Source: Sarocladium kiliense
Lineage: Eukaryota > Ascomycota > Sordariomycetes > Hypocreales > Sarocladiaceae
Assembly: GCA_030734395.1 (NCBI GenBank)
Contig: JAUZTG010000032.1
Span: forward strand, 62,001 to 126,000
DNA length: 64,000 nucleotides
Reading direction: 5' to 3'
Of this stretch, positions 42,400-52,459 are shown piece after piece. The notes beneath the pieces were generated by a model, which made no database searches, had not been told where the DNA came from, and saw nothing but the letters and a program-made list of their open reading frames with translations. The translations under genes and the position numbers were made by a program. Each line of letters begins with the position of its first letter. Position 1 is the first letter of the stretch.

Positions 42400-43827
42400 G
42401 CGCATCAACGCTCGGATCAGGTCAGGGCGGCTCGAAGCGAGCACGTTATACACAGTATGAGCCGACGCGATGATGCACTGACCATCTGCCGCAACACAGC
42501 TCCTGGTCAGCCAGCTCACGATATCTCCGGCTTCCTCATTGTGAAAGGTCTTACGCGCATTAGCAAGAATATCAAGCGTTAAGATACTAGCTACTTACAA
42601 TCGGGGCGGTTGAGTGCCTGTGGTGGTCTGCTTTGAACTGGGAGGTATTGTCTGCCACAACGTGCACTTGTACCTGTTAGTTTCGGCGGTATCGAAGAGA
42701 GTGCATGTTCTCTGACCCATGATATTTCCTTTCTTATCTTGGCGTCCACAGCGATTAGCGATATACGCTTGGATCCCAAGTTGCAGGATGGTCTGATGAC
42801 TCCGATAACGTGGAGACCGGCGAAGTAGCCTTGTTTATGTTGGTGGTTGCCACAGTCTCCAAAGGCAGATAGAGGAACCCCGTCTAAGCGGCTACCGGTG
42901 ATTGGGTTGAGAGAGGACCCGAGTGGTGAGTGCCAAGCGATCTGGAGCGGGGCAAGCGTCTGTATGATCTTGTTGACAGGCTGGGCGTGGGGAGTTACTG
43001 TAATAGGGGACCTTGCAGCTGTGGCATCATACCATGCTGGCATACGTAATCGTCTTTGTTGTGGTAGTTGCATATACACCGCCTGGAGGACCTTGAGGCG
43101 GTGGTTGCGGTTGATCCAAATGCTGGCGGCCTTCTTGCTCGGGGCTCTCGGATCCGGCTGGGGTAAGACGCTTGAGCGGACGCAATTGCATCCGTGGCTC
43201 TATGCGTTGCGCAGTTAGCTGATGGGCGGGACGGGATGCCACGTGCAGTGACATGGCAGGTGTCGTTCGGTAGGTGGTCTCAATAGCAAGCGATATCGTG
43301 GTGCTGGCCCGCCAACGCGAATAGATGTGATGACCCAGTCCTCAGGAGCGATGCAGGCTGTTGGGACGCACGAACTTCACCGTGAAGGTGGCACCCAAGA
43401 GTATCCGCGCTCTCGCACCCCTCGCTTGGGAACGGACACCCTTCCTCTGTAACCTACAGTCTCCTACCGAAGTCTATCGTTAGGGTTCCACTCCGCCGAC
43501 TCCGGAACCCTTCTTCCAGCTTCTGTTCTTCCTAAGGCACACCACACCAATCATTGCTCCGATGCCGGCACGTGCTGGGCAGTGCTGCTTCTGACAAATT
43601 TGGGAGATTGACGGAGTGACAGTGGATATGCAATGTGCTTGGTTCACTTTCGGACCTGTTCGCAAAGCATCCTGCTGATCTCTTATTTCAATCGATGAAC
43701 TGTTCTTCCTCTGAGAACCCACAGCGATACTCAACATGGTTTTACTGTCAGATGCTCAATGACCCGACAGGCTAAAGCCATGCCGGTGCCATATGCGAGA
43801 ACGAGAGTTAAGTAAGGAAAGCGGATG
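42400..43827. other. Interval with no recognised gene
   Basis: Open frames of up to 162 residues occur on both strands (for example minus 43079-42591, plus 42847-43218), but overlap on opposite strands and lack recognisable motifs. No repeat was seen. Confidence 0.3.
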
Positions 43828-44277
43828 TCATAAAAGCCGATGTGTGTCTGGTCGCGCCGTGGATGAGGACTTGTCGCCGAGTAACACTATCCACGCGCGT
43901 GAGACATCATTGCGGGCCCAGCTCTGGAAATGAACACCGACTATGGTATGATCGCGGCGCCAGTTGTCCTCGCGCACGTGGGCTTTTGATGAAGAGCGCA
44001 GTTTATCACGATGCTGACGGCGGAGGTGCTGATCTAGCACCTTCAGGCTGGAGGATAAAGAGTCGCAATGCCGACACCTGAAGCCGGACTGAAGTTCGAG
44101 CTTTGGGTGCGGTTGAGATCCGCCGGGCTGTGGTGGTAGCTCTATTGGATCGGGAAGATTGAGAGACTTGATCAGCTGGTTTAGTCCGCGTCGTAGAGCC
44201 TTAGGAGTCTTGTGCCTCTCATCTAGGTGTCGGGAAACACGGTCAGCTTTAGCCTTTAGAGCGAAGCCGCATTCCAC
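43828..44277 (-). CDS. OrsD-like C2H2 zinc-finger fragment (PF12013 type)
   Basis: The frame of 149 residues starts with a Cys/His module (ECGFALKAKADRVSRHLDERH) and a linker (RRGLNQLIKSLNLPDPIELP). A second finger follows (LELQSGFRCRHCDSLSSSLK, then HLRRQHRDK). This order is typical of the N-terminal part of OrsD-like (DUF3505) fungal proteins, which are usually several hundred residues long. The upstream start is uncertain because the first residues already lie inside the finger, and the last 50 residues look shifted out of frame. It is probably a fragment. A diverged relative lies at 50.3 kb on the other strand. Confidence 0.55.
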   Translation of the reverse strand: MECGFALKAKADRVSRHLDERHKTPKALRRGLNQLIKSLNLPDPIELPPQPGGSQPHPKLELQSGFRCRHCDSLSSSLKVLDQHLRRQHRDKLRSSSKAHVREDNWRRDHTIVGVHFQSWARNDVSRAWIVLLGDKSSSTARPDTHRLL

Positions 44278-44611
44278 GCAGATGATAGCGGGTTAAGGGG
44301 CTGGATTGTAAAACAGGCCCAACGAAGTCAGCTTCTGTCGCTGCTTCTCTGATGGAGGGTGATGGCCCTCGGCCAAGGGTCCTGACGGAGTCAAAGCCAT
44401 GGTGGCCGCTAAAGTTGCGCTTTTATATTGTGTGCTGTAGCAAAGAGTGACAGACGAGGCGAGGAAAGGCGACTAAAGACATGTTCTTATTGTCATGAAG
44501 GGTTCTATAGGGTATATATGTGCAGCGATGAGCTTCCTTGCGGCCCTTTTTCTATTACTCTTTTCGTCAACAAGGTGGTAGTGCTCAGGGATTCTATTGG
44601 TTGTTTATGTA

Positions 44612-44766
44612 GAGGAAATGAGGTGCGTTTCCTTTGAGCATGGATACGCGAGCTGAGAGTTATTAGGCTGGAAAGGAAATGAGGCGCGTTTCCTTGTGGT
44701 TTGCACACGGAGGCCCAGGGGTAATGGCAATTGGGTACAAGGTGGAAACGGGGTGCGTTTCTGTTG
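44612..44766. repeat. Three spaced copies of a hairpin-forming 21-bp motif
   Basis: Variants of GGAAATGAGGTGCGTTTCC occur at about 44617, 44675 and 44741. Each has mirrored ends (GGAAA/TTTCC) able to form a short hairpin. The spacing is unequal (about 58 and 66 bp) and the DNA between copies is not repeated. Confidence 0.5.
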
Positions 44767-44819
44767 GTAATACTTGGAGTACGGCATTCGACGAGGCATG
44801 CTTGTTCATGGAGGCGGGG

Positions 44820-45340
44820 CCAGATGCAGAATACGAATACCTCCAAGGAGCTATTGGAGAAGCTGACATACTTGCCCCTGACGCTAGCACAGGCGGCAGC
44901 GTATATGAACAAGACCGGAACACCTGTTGTTCGCTACCTGCAGCGGTGCCAATCTGCGGACCAGAATATGATCGACCTTCTCAGCCGAGGGCTTCGCGAC
45001 GAGACACACTATAGTGAGTCGCAAGGAGCTGTAGCAACGACGTGGATAGTGTCATTTGACGCTATCCGCAAGACGGACGCTGGCGCTGTCCGTCTTCTGA
45101 CTTTTATCCGGTGGATAGACTCAAAGGCGATTCCGATGAGTATATTACCTGCAGCAGAGTCCGATTTGAAGCTTGAGAAGTCGGTTGAGCTGCTCTGCGA
45201 ATACGGCTTTGTCGGCTGGCGCAAGGACGGTGAAGCGCTGGACATGTACAGCCTTGTCATCTGGTGGTGCAAATGTGGTCGAAGACGGCGGGTGCCGAGG
45301 CGACCTCGGAGGACGACGCGATCGAGCACTTACTTGTTTA
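44820..45340 (+). pseudogene. NB-ARC/TPR-type NLR fragment
   Basis: The frame encodes the region after the nucleotide-binding core of NB-ARC NLRs: ELLEKLTYLPLTLAQAAAYM, DLLSRGLRDETHYSESQGAV, TTWIVSFDAIRKTDAGAVRL and MSILPAAESDLKLEKSVELL. Near 45257 it shifts by one, and the next frame gives KTAGAEATSEDDAIEHLL. It then ends abruptly at about 45340 against a TTA-rich tract. Both the P-loop part and the TPR repeats are missing. Intact relatives act in self/non-self recognition. Confidence 0.8.
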
Positions 45341-45355
45341 AAGGCTTATTTTAGT

Positions 45356-45385
45356 TACTATCTTATTATCATTATTATTATAACT
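45356..45385. repeat. TTA-rich simple repeat at a gene-fragment junction
   Basis: A short ATTATTATTA-type tract sits where the NLR fragment (plus strand) and the Zn2Cys6 gene fragment (minus strand) meet. Confidence 0.6.
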
Positions 45386-46368
45386 AGCGAGTTGACCAGA
45401 AGCGACGAGCAGTATTCACTGCTTGGGGCTACCAGATCAGAAACGAACAAAACAGGATCGAAGTGGCCCAGGAGAGGGTGATCGGTCTTCAGGTACAGAG
45501 AAATACACTGGGCAGCCATGGAATTGTCAATATCAACGTTGGTCCAGTCCCCAATGTCCAGTTCATGTAGACGGGGGTCGCATAGCGTCGGTGGAATCAC
45601 TTGGCCCTCGCTGTCCCCCTGAGTATCGATTTTGTCTGTTGGTTGCCATAACTTGGGGTTTGATGGTGATTTTATAGAGAAGTAGCGGTCTTCCTTTAGT
45701 CCGGATTCACTACATAATATACCATTAGCTAGATGTATATAGGAGTTCCTAGTTGCAGCCTAATACTTACGACAACATAGGAAATCTAGCATCCACGGCT
45801 GGGTATGCTGTAGGGTTCTGGCCTTCAATTGTGGAGGGCCCAGCTGCGTGGCTGGTAGTGACCACCGCATCAAGGCCGGCCGGCGCCTTGAATCCGAAGG
45901 TTGCTGCCTCCCTCAGAGTAGATAGAATGATTGACGCGTTGTCTTCTGCCTTCAGAAAGTCCAGGACATGGATAGCGTCTTCTGCTGAGAGACGATGGAG
46001 AGTCCGTACTACCTCAAGTATAAGCTGACTCGACCCGGCTGGTAGATCAGACTCATCTCTGTATGCACATTCACTGGTAAGGTCCAAGCAATTCATGCAA
46101 ACAGGTCGCTTGCCATCGCACTGTCTCAGCCGTAAGCCTCGCGGCGTGTGCCACTGATCGGGATCGGAAGGACAGCAAGACATACTCGAATTTTTTTCAG
46201 CCGGCAGCGGTTACACGCGATAGAAACGCCCACACGACGCTTCTTAGGGGGTGGTCGTGTATCTGAGGGCCCCGATGCTTGACCGCGGTCCGATGTTGGA
46301 TCAGCAGAGCATATTGGAGCGTAGTGTCGCTCCATCCCTTGGTGGAGAGATCGGTACCGTATTCGCAC
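45358..46368 (-). CDS. Zn2Cys6 transcription factor, 3'-truncated, three exons
   Basis: Exons 46368-46186, 46120-45771 and 45709-45358 join in phase across GT-AG introns of 65 and 61 bp (donors GTATGT and GTAAGT). Exon 1 has a basic patch (PPPKKRRVGVS) and the first half of the binuclear cluster (CNRCRLKKIR). Exon 2 completes it (CDGKRPVCMNCLDLTSECAY), giving CX2CX6C-X6-CX2CX6C. Exon 3 begins the fungal regulatory domain (CISLYLKTDHPLLGHFDPVL) but stops after LLVNSLVIIIMIIR, where a simple repeat begins. The 294-residue product lacks most of the usual middle and C-terminal domain. The DNA-binding part is intact. The start could also be at 46335. Confidence 0.7.
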
Positions 46369-46507
46369 CTGAACGTGTTATTACTATTTGAGCATCCACG
46401 TCTGTAATGTTATGTTTGTCGCTATTCGTGATGGTGAGAATGCTACTCGTAAGCGGGGAGCATACTCCTTCGGTAGTCTGCCACGAAACCCAGGAAACCC
46501 GCGCCCT

Positions 46508-47004
46508 GGCGGCTAATACATGGGCGCCCCCCTTTTGATATTTGGGCGCCCGGTGGTACATGGGTTGCTCTCACTTAAAACTGAATATCATCCACCAAAC
46601 CACAGAAACTAGGAAATCAGGAGCAGGGAAATAATGAGAGAATTCTGTACGAATTATATATATTTTCCCCTGGTTTATTAAGTGCCAGTCTCCTAAGTTT
46701 ATGGTGGGAATTCTTATATTGCTTCTGTACATTTTTAAGCTTGAGTTTGCTGACATCAGCGGGCGGGCGCGCCCTCCGTAGTACAACGGTAGACACATGA
46801 GTCCTTACTGCAGACTCAGAAGAATGAAGTACAATAAACGAGAAAAAAGGAATGTGCTTCCCCAGCAGCTTGTTCTTTAATTCTATATACTTAAAACTCT
46901 GGTTTTTCTGATTTGGATAAGGGTGTTCGAGGTTTAATTGAGAGCAACCCATGTACCACCGGGCGCCCAAATATCAAAAGGGGGGCGCCCATGTATTAGC
47001 CGCC
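46508..47004. mobile_element. MULE-like MITE with perfect 66-bp inverted repeats
   Basis: The left end (46508-46573) and right end (46939-47004) are exact reverse complements, starting GGCGGCTAATACATGGGCGC. A 9-bp direct duplication, CCGCGCCCT, flanks it at 46499-46507 and 47005-47013. Nine-base duplications with long inverted repeats fit Mutator-like elements. The 365-bp interior has no coding frame, so movement would need an outside transposase. Identical ends and an exact duplication mean the insertion is recent. Confidence 0.92.
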
Positions 47005-47420
47005 CCGCGCCCTGGCCGGGTTAGTCAGCACTGCCGCTCTTGCTCAGGCTTTGCTCACCCTTGCTCAGTGAGCATCACCTTTGATCACCTTAAATCACCT
47101 CAACCTCGCCCATCCCTCCGACGGGCTGCACGCCAACCTATCACCTCTCACCCATGCGACTTTGAATTTGCACTGTATGCCCTCAATTTTATGCGACCTT
47201 CGCCATGGTTCAGGATCTGGTTGGACGCAGGGCAGACCTGTCTTGTCTCCGCGCCATGACTTTAGCTCTCGCCCTCTACACCGTTCTCGCGAGTTTCTTC
47301 ATAGTAATACATACAATGCTCTCACAAAGGGGTCACTTCAGGATCATGATCCACTGGTTCGCAATTTCGTACTGAATATGACGAAAAAAAAAAGGCGGAA
47401 GAGGGGCGAAAGAGAAGTCT

Positions 47421-47433
47421 GGGGGGGGGGGGG
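47421..47433. repeat. Homopolymer run of 13 G
   Basis: Thirteen consecutive G, preceded by ten A at 47384-47393. Such runs are prone to length error in sequencing. Confidence 0.95.
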
Positions 47434-48204
47434 CGCAGAAAGCTTGATCGAGGTTCATGACTGATGAGAGCAGCGCAGAAGCACTTTGCTGGCTGAGAAA
47501 AATTAAAGTTCGGCAGCGTTGCAATCATGACGCAAGATGGCATAACGGAAAAGGGCTGGTTGATGGAAGCGAGGGTGAGGCCTCGCTTGGAATGCCACCC
47601 ACTACAATCAATGCATTGGATAGACTTTTTCTGATCATATCTAACCCTCCAAACGGTTTCGAGTTTAGGAACTCGGCCGCCTTCGTCGCTGGTCGTCACC
47701 CCCAAGCTGTGTGGCCAAGAGTATGGGCGGTTTCTTGTCGCCAGCCCAAGCCTGGGGTAGGCCAAGCAGCTCCCAGTCATCTGGGCTGGATCACTTGGAT
47801 GATGCAATACACCCCTGTCAATGCACAAAGTGATCAATCAGTCAAGCAAAGAGTGAGTAGAACCGAGGAGAAGAAAACAAAGCGACGGGAAATTATGACT
47901 CGGCTCGGGGTCGTGCAACTATCCGTCAAGGATGCCCATCACCATCTTTGTTCAGTGGCTCAGGTGACTTTATTTGCTGCTGGGACTTCCGGCAAAACCG
48001 CCCTGACACAGCAGGTGGTGGCTACTGTCAGGTGCGCTTCGCCCGGCAGCCAATCAACGACGGCACAGCCGAGGCGATGCCCAGTCCGCCAAGACCGCCA
48101 AGACTTCCCGCTCGCCCTCGATCCAAGGGCCTCCTGTGCCCCATCCCATCATCTGGTTTGCTCTGCTTTGGCTCTCTCACGTCCACGACCACCACTCCGG
48201 TTGT

Positions 48205-49481
48205 GCAATCATGGCGCAGCACCTCAGCCGTCGACTAACTACGGCCTCTACTTCAACCAACCGCCCATGGATAACCCGCGTACCGAGCATTTGGGATACA
48301 GTGCCGCTCGTGGCTACGACCGTAAGCGTACCTTCGACATGGTTGATTCCTTTTTCAGCAGGGCCAAGCACCGGCAGATTGACCCGTCTTCCTACGCCGA
48401 GATTGACCGATCCCTGCTGCCTCTTCACCGTTCCCTGTTGATCCCTAATGGTCCCATGGGCGCCGCTGAAGCCCAGTACATGCCGCAGCAGTCCGCTGGC
48501 CCCGGCGTAATGCACGCTGCAGCCGCTCCGAGCCACAACCACAACGACCCGCTCTCCCATCAGTACTACCTACCCCTTCCCAACGGCCGCACGCAGAAGG
48601 ATCTCATCCAGATCGACACCATGCTCGGCCAGATGCAGGACACCATCTACGACAATGCAAGCCACGCCACCGCCGGCGTTCAGACTCACGACGGAGGCTA
48701 CTCCGGCTGCCGACACAGCCCTTCACCGCCAATGAACCTCCGTGGTCCCACTCTCCACGGAGGCCTCCCCGTTCACGCCGAGGGCTACCAGCCCATCTCC
48801 GCCGCCCGCATGCCGTCACCCCTGACTGCCATCTCCTCTACCGGCACCCCAGCCGTCACTCCTCCCTCCAGCGCTCTGTCGTCCACCTCTGGTCAGTCGC
48901 CTAGCCCGTCCTCGTCCGGCACGTCCCCGCAGTCGCGCCACAGCCGGACCAACTCTTCGGTCATGTATCCCAGCTTGCCTACCAGCCTCCCTGCTGTGAG
49001 CCAGGTCTTCGGCCAGTCCACAACCACCGCTCTCGGCCCCAACTTCGACAGCAATGAGCGTCGTCGCTACTCCGGTGGCATGCTCCAGCGCGCTCGCGGT
49101 GCCGCTTCCCGCCCAGAGCCTCTCACCTCGATGCCCCGTGCGTCCGAGTCTGGCCCTGCCTCTGTCGGCTCCCCCTTTTCTGAGTCAGATATGAGCGAGT
49201 CTGCTCGTGAGCGCGCGGAGCAGCATGACCGCTGCCTCGAGAACTTACGAGTCATCGAGACTCTGCGAGAGTACGTCCGCGGCCGTCTTAAGCGCCGTGA
49301 GTTCGACGAGGAGCCCAGCAGCAGCGAGGGTCGTAGGTCCCCACGTGGTCCCCCACCTGAGGCTATGGATGTCGATGCCAAGAGCCCGGCGCCCCAGAAC
49401 AAGGAGCTGCCGGATCCATCGTCTTTTTACCCCATCCTCCGCCTGCCCCCCGAAGGCATAAGGTTGGGGGCTCGACCATGA
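48205..49481 (+). CDS. PacC-like pH regulator C-terminal region, zinc fingers absent
   Basis: From about 48205 the frame matches the post-finger part of PacC/Rim101: STNYGLYFNQPPMDNPRTEH, then YDRKRTFDMVDSFFSRAKHR and QIDPSSYAEIDRSL. Ser/Pro-rich stretches follow (PLTAISSTGTPAVTPPSSA) and the end has the conserved helix ENLRVIETLREYVRGRLKRR. The first ATG inside the homology is at 48267, giving 404 residues. The three N-terminal C2H2 fingers that bind GCCARG sites are not found upstream in any frame. The frame itself stays open back to 47457 but that part is unlike PacC. It is either a 5'-truncated duplicate or a finger-less paralogue. Codons are clean, with no stop. Confidence 0.75.
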
Positions 49482-49956
49482 TGCTCTCGACTCTGTGTTT
49501 TGCTTACGGCCGCGTTAGGTGTTATGACTGGACTCTAAAAGGGATTTTATGAAATGGATGGAATGGAAACAGATGGATTTATCAAGGATAAAAAAAAAGA
49601 GGGAAAGAGGGTGCTCACAGGCCTAGAGTTTCCTCCGCTGCCTCCCACTTCTCAAGGACTGGCGCTCGGCTCGGTCTACGGAGGGAGTAGAAAGGTATTC
49701 GGGTTGGTTGGCTTCCTTTGGAAAGGGTTTGCTCTGTAACACGTGTTTATCCTGAACGTTTCTCCTCCTACAGTAACATTTCTCAACAAAAAAACGGTGT
49801 TATGATTACTACGCTTCGATAACCTTACCGTGATATGCTCAAAAGTCCAGCCGTTGAGATCGACCAGATTGCCCCCCCCCCGGCTATCTCACGTGCAGGA
49901 CCCGTAATGGACTGTCTAGACCTCACATTCAAGCTTAACTGCGTACTGAATTCCAT
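49482..49956. other. Downstream flank of the PacC-like gene
   Basis: No gene is recognised. It is probably 3' UTR and spacer, including an A-rich run near 49590 and a C run near 49873. Confidence 0.4.
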
Positions 49957-50225
49957 CATGCCATGATACAGACTCGCCTGGCCTGGAATTTGCACCAGGC
50001 CATGATACCAATGCCCCTGGTCCATGCGCACGCAACCTGATCCCCAGCTGCCTTGGCTGGCCACCGTGCCACCGTGCCAGGCCATGATTACCAGTTGCCC
50101 GGGACAATGCGCGCGCAAGTTGATCCGCAGTTGCCATTCGGCCTGGACCTGTACTAGGCCATAATACCAGTTGCCTGGGTCTGTGCGCACGCGACCTAAT
50201 TCTCAGCGGTTGTAAGTTGGCGGTG
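49957..50225. repeat. Diverged tandem repeat with a period of about 78-82 bp
   Basis: Three units begin near 49994, 50075 and 50152, sharing AGGCCATGAT-ACCA, then TGCGC-CGC and a closing TCAG-GTTG-like stretch. A partial unit precedes them (49957 on). The units are about 70-80% alike by eye. They are not coding in any convincing way. Confidence 0.6.
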
Positions 50226-50299
50226 ATTGATAAGATATAAGTTTTACTGCCGCGCCTACACGAAACCACCATCGGATTAGCAACATCGGCACCAAGTTG

Positions 50300-50690
50300 C
50301 TTAGCTATGGTTCTTCGCGTGCGCTCTCGCTCTCGTCCCCAGCCTTGCGAGGGACCACGACTTGTAGCAGGGGGAGGAAAAGCAGCATTGGAAGTAGCAG
50401 GCATCGCGCCCGCGGCCTCAACTCCCTGATCAAGGCGATGGCATTGCCTGACTCGACGCAACCGCCTCGATTTCCATCACCATCCCCTCCGCATCCGAAG
50501 CTTGAACTCCAGTCCGGCTTCGCATGTCGCCACTGCCACCTGCCCTCGGTTAGCCTGAAGGTAATTGGTGTTCATCTCCGAGCGAAGCATCCGGAGGCGG
50601 CAAACTCCCGCTCGACTTTGCTGGTGTTCTATTCTGCAGTCCGAGGCATGTCTGCTCCACGCGATCACGAGTTCCTACGACCTGAACAGT
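50300..50690 (+). pseudogene. Second OrsD-like C2H2 zinc-finger fragment
   Basis: The stretch RGLNSLIKAMALPDSTQPPR then HPKLELQSGFACRHCHLPSV and LKVIGVHLRAKHPEA parallels the minus-strand fragment at 43.8-44.3 kb residue by residue, with about half identity. The frame runs straight on into unrelated-looking sequence. It covers only the linker and one finger of this protein type. Confidence 0.6.
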
Positions 50691-50899
50691 ACACTTTGGC
50701 CACACTCATCTACTGCCTGCGCCTTGTGTGTCTTGAATCGTGTCTACCTAGGCTGCCACACCGCCACATCGGTCTTGATGCTCGCCCTGTCCATGGCCAA
50801 CTTGCGATGCTACAACATCGCCGATGGGAGAGCTGACGAGCCTACTCTCCTACGGGTGCCGTTTGCGCCGATCTGCTGTGCCGTCGTTTTGGTTTGAAT

Positions 50900-52440
50900 G
50901 GAGCCATGACGGCCAGACAATCTCATGGGACGTCTCATCTTCCATCACTATGGACATGTTTCGTAGCTACGCGCGTGAAGCTTTGCGTAACGCTTAACAA
51001 CGCTGTGACCGCCTCCTTTATGCCTGGGAGCCTCCTCTACCCGACCTCACCACCGTTCACGATCGTTTATCCAGCTCGCAGGGCGGATACTCTTTTGTGT
51101 CAGATCCGTTGAATGACCTACAGGGTTGTTATCTCCAGCTATTGCGGCGAGCCTGCCTATCCCCCGTCGATGGTCTTGTGCAGCAGGTCAAGGGATCATC
51201 TGGCGCCTGGGACAGATCCGCGGTTGACACCTACTTGATGGCTCATGATCGCTTCCTCAAATCTCCAAGGACAAAGCCTTGCCATATCACAAACTGCGGG
51301 ATGGCATGGAACGGCAGACACTGGATGCTGAGTTTGAGGAACCTATCGGACCAAAAGCGTTCCGCCGAGAAGCGGCCAATGCGGCCAATGGTATGTGTCT
51401 CGACTAGTGCTCAGTATCTGTGGTGCTAACTTGAGAACCAGGAACTGCGCCCGATGCCGTCCGTGATCAGATGATGCGACCCGAAATGGGCGACATTGAA
51501 TAGCGCATACATCAATGAGAAAGTCGAGTTTCACTTCCAAAACGCTTTCTTAGACGAGCCGATGGAGGACGGCCTCATCAAACTTTTTACCCACATCAGT
51601 ATCATGCGTGATCTTGCGAGCTACGAACATGGTTCCGGACAAGGTCCTGAACAGCCTGCCATCGGATCCGGGAATAGGTGAACTGGAGGTGCGCAGGAAC
51701 TAGCTCAAGTACGGCAAGTACCAACTTCAAGGCTCCGATGACGAGAAAGGGTTGCGGCAGCTTACCAGCCAAATCCGCACGAAACGTGCGCAGCGTCGTT
51801 AAGCTCTTCGGTGAGAGTGTCGAAAATACTACCTCTACAACCGACCGACGTGGGATATCGAGAGGCAGGCATCACAGGAGAGCGACGAGGAAGACGGCGA
51901 CGAGGGTGAAGACAGCTACCTTCAGCCTGTCATCGAGCTTCACATCCCCGAGCGCGCACACGGCTTGCTGAGATCATGTGTCATCAGCCAGACAATCCCA
52001 ACTCCACCGAGCGCTCCAGAATCTCCGAATTAAGGCTACGTAGCTCATGACTGCCCTTTGCAGCAAGCGGGAGACAGCCAAGCGCAAATACATTCGACGG
52101 GCAACCCCAGCTAATGTGCCCATGCGGGGCGAACCAATGTGCCCATCAAACAAGAGGTTCGGGAGCTGGATCGCTTTCCCTTTCTTATGGAGAAAACGCA
52201 GTGTCCCTGCTGCATTGAAAGCAAAGCTATATCGGAGGAAGAGAGTACTTTCCGTTACTGCAGGCCGGCAGTCATGAATGACCATTTTGATCGAGAGCAT
52301 CTGAAGCCTTTAAAGGCGGCAGAAAGTTCTAAGTCGAGCATTTGTGAGCACCCAGGATGTCGGGACGGTGGAGAGGGTTGAATTGGAGAGCCTATATCAC
52401 TTCAGGAATCATGTACAGCGCGTTCACGGAGTCCGTCTTA
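50900..52440 (+). pseudogene. DUF3435 / FluG-domain protein relic (tyrosine-recombinase-related family)
   Basis: Successive plus-strand frames give, in the expected order for a PF11917 protein, SDPLNDLQGCYLQLLRRACL, ETQTLDAEFEE-type sequence around 51310, APDAVRDQMMRPEMG, NEKVEFHFQNAFLDEPMEDG, YLYNRPTWDIERQA, ELHIPERARLAEIMCHQPDN, TALCSKRETAKRK, and the closing zinc-finger block FPFLMEKTQCPCCIESK with TFRYCRPAVMNDHFDREHL. Many stops and frameshifts separate these blocks, so it is a relic. DUF3435 includes the captain recombinases of fungal Starship elements, but most copies are stray. No catalytic Arg/Tyr could be confirmed here. Confidence 0.7.
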
Positions 52441-52459
52441 GGCCGGAGCGCAGATAGCC

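Noticed and set aside
42591..43254. A gene on the minus strand with 162 residues
   Set aside because: An equally long frame lies opposite and neither has coding-like composition or motifs.
44612..44766. CRISPR-like array
   Set aside because: Only three imperfect copies with unequal spacing; the genome is fungal and no cas genes are present.
46770..46830. Possible tRNA gene inside the MITE
   Set aside because: An A-box-like word and a small stem are present, but there is no B box, T arm or acceptor stem.
47457..48204. N-terminal extension of the PacC-like protein (frame open from 47457)
   Set aside because: The sequence has no zinc finger and no similarity to PacC, and the open frame is probably chance in GC-rich DNA.
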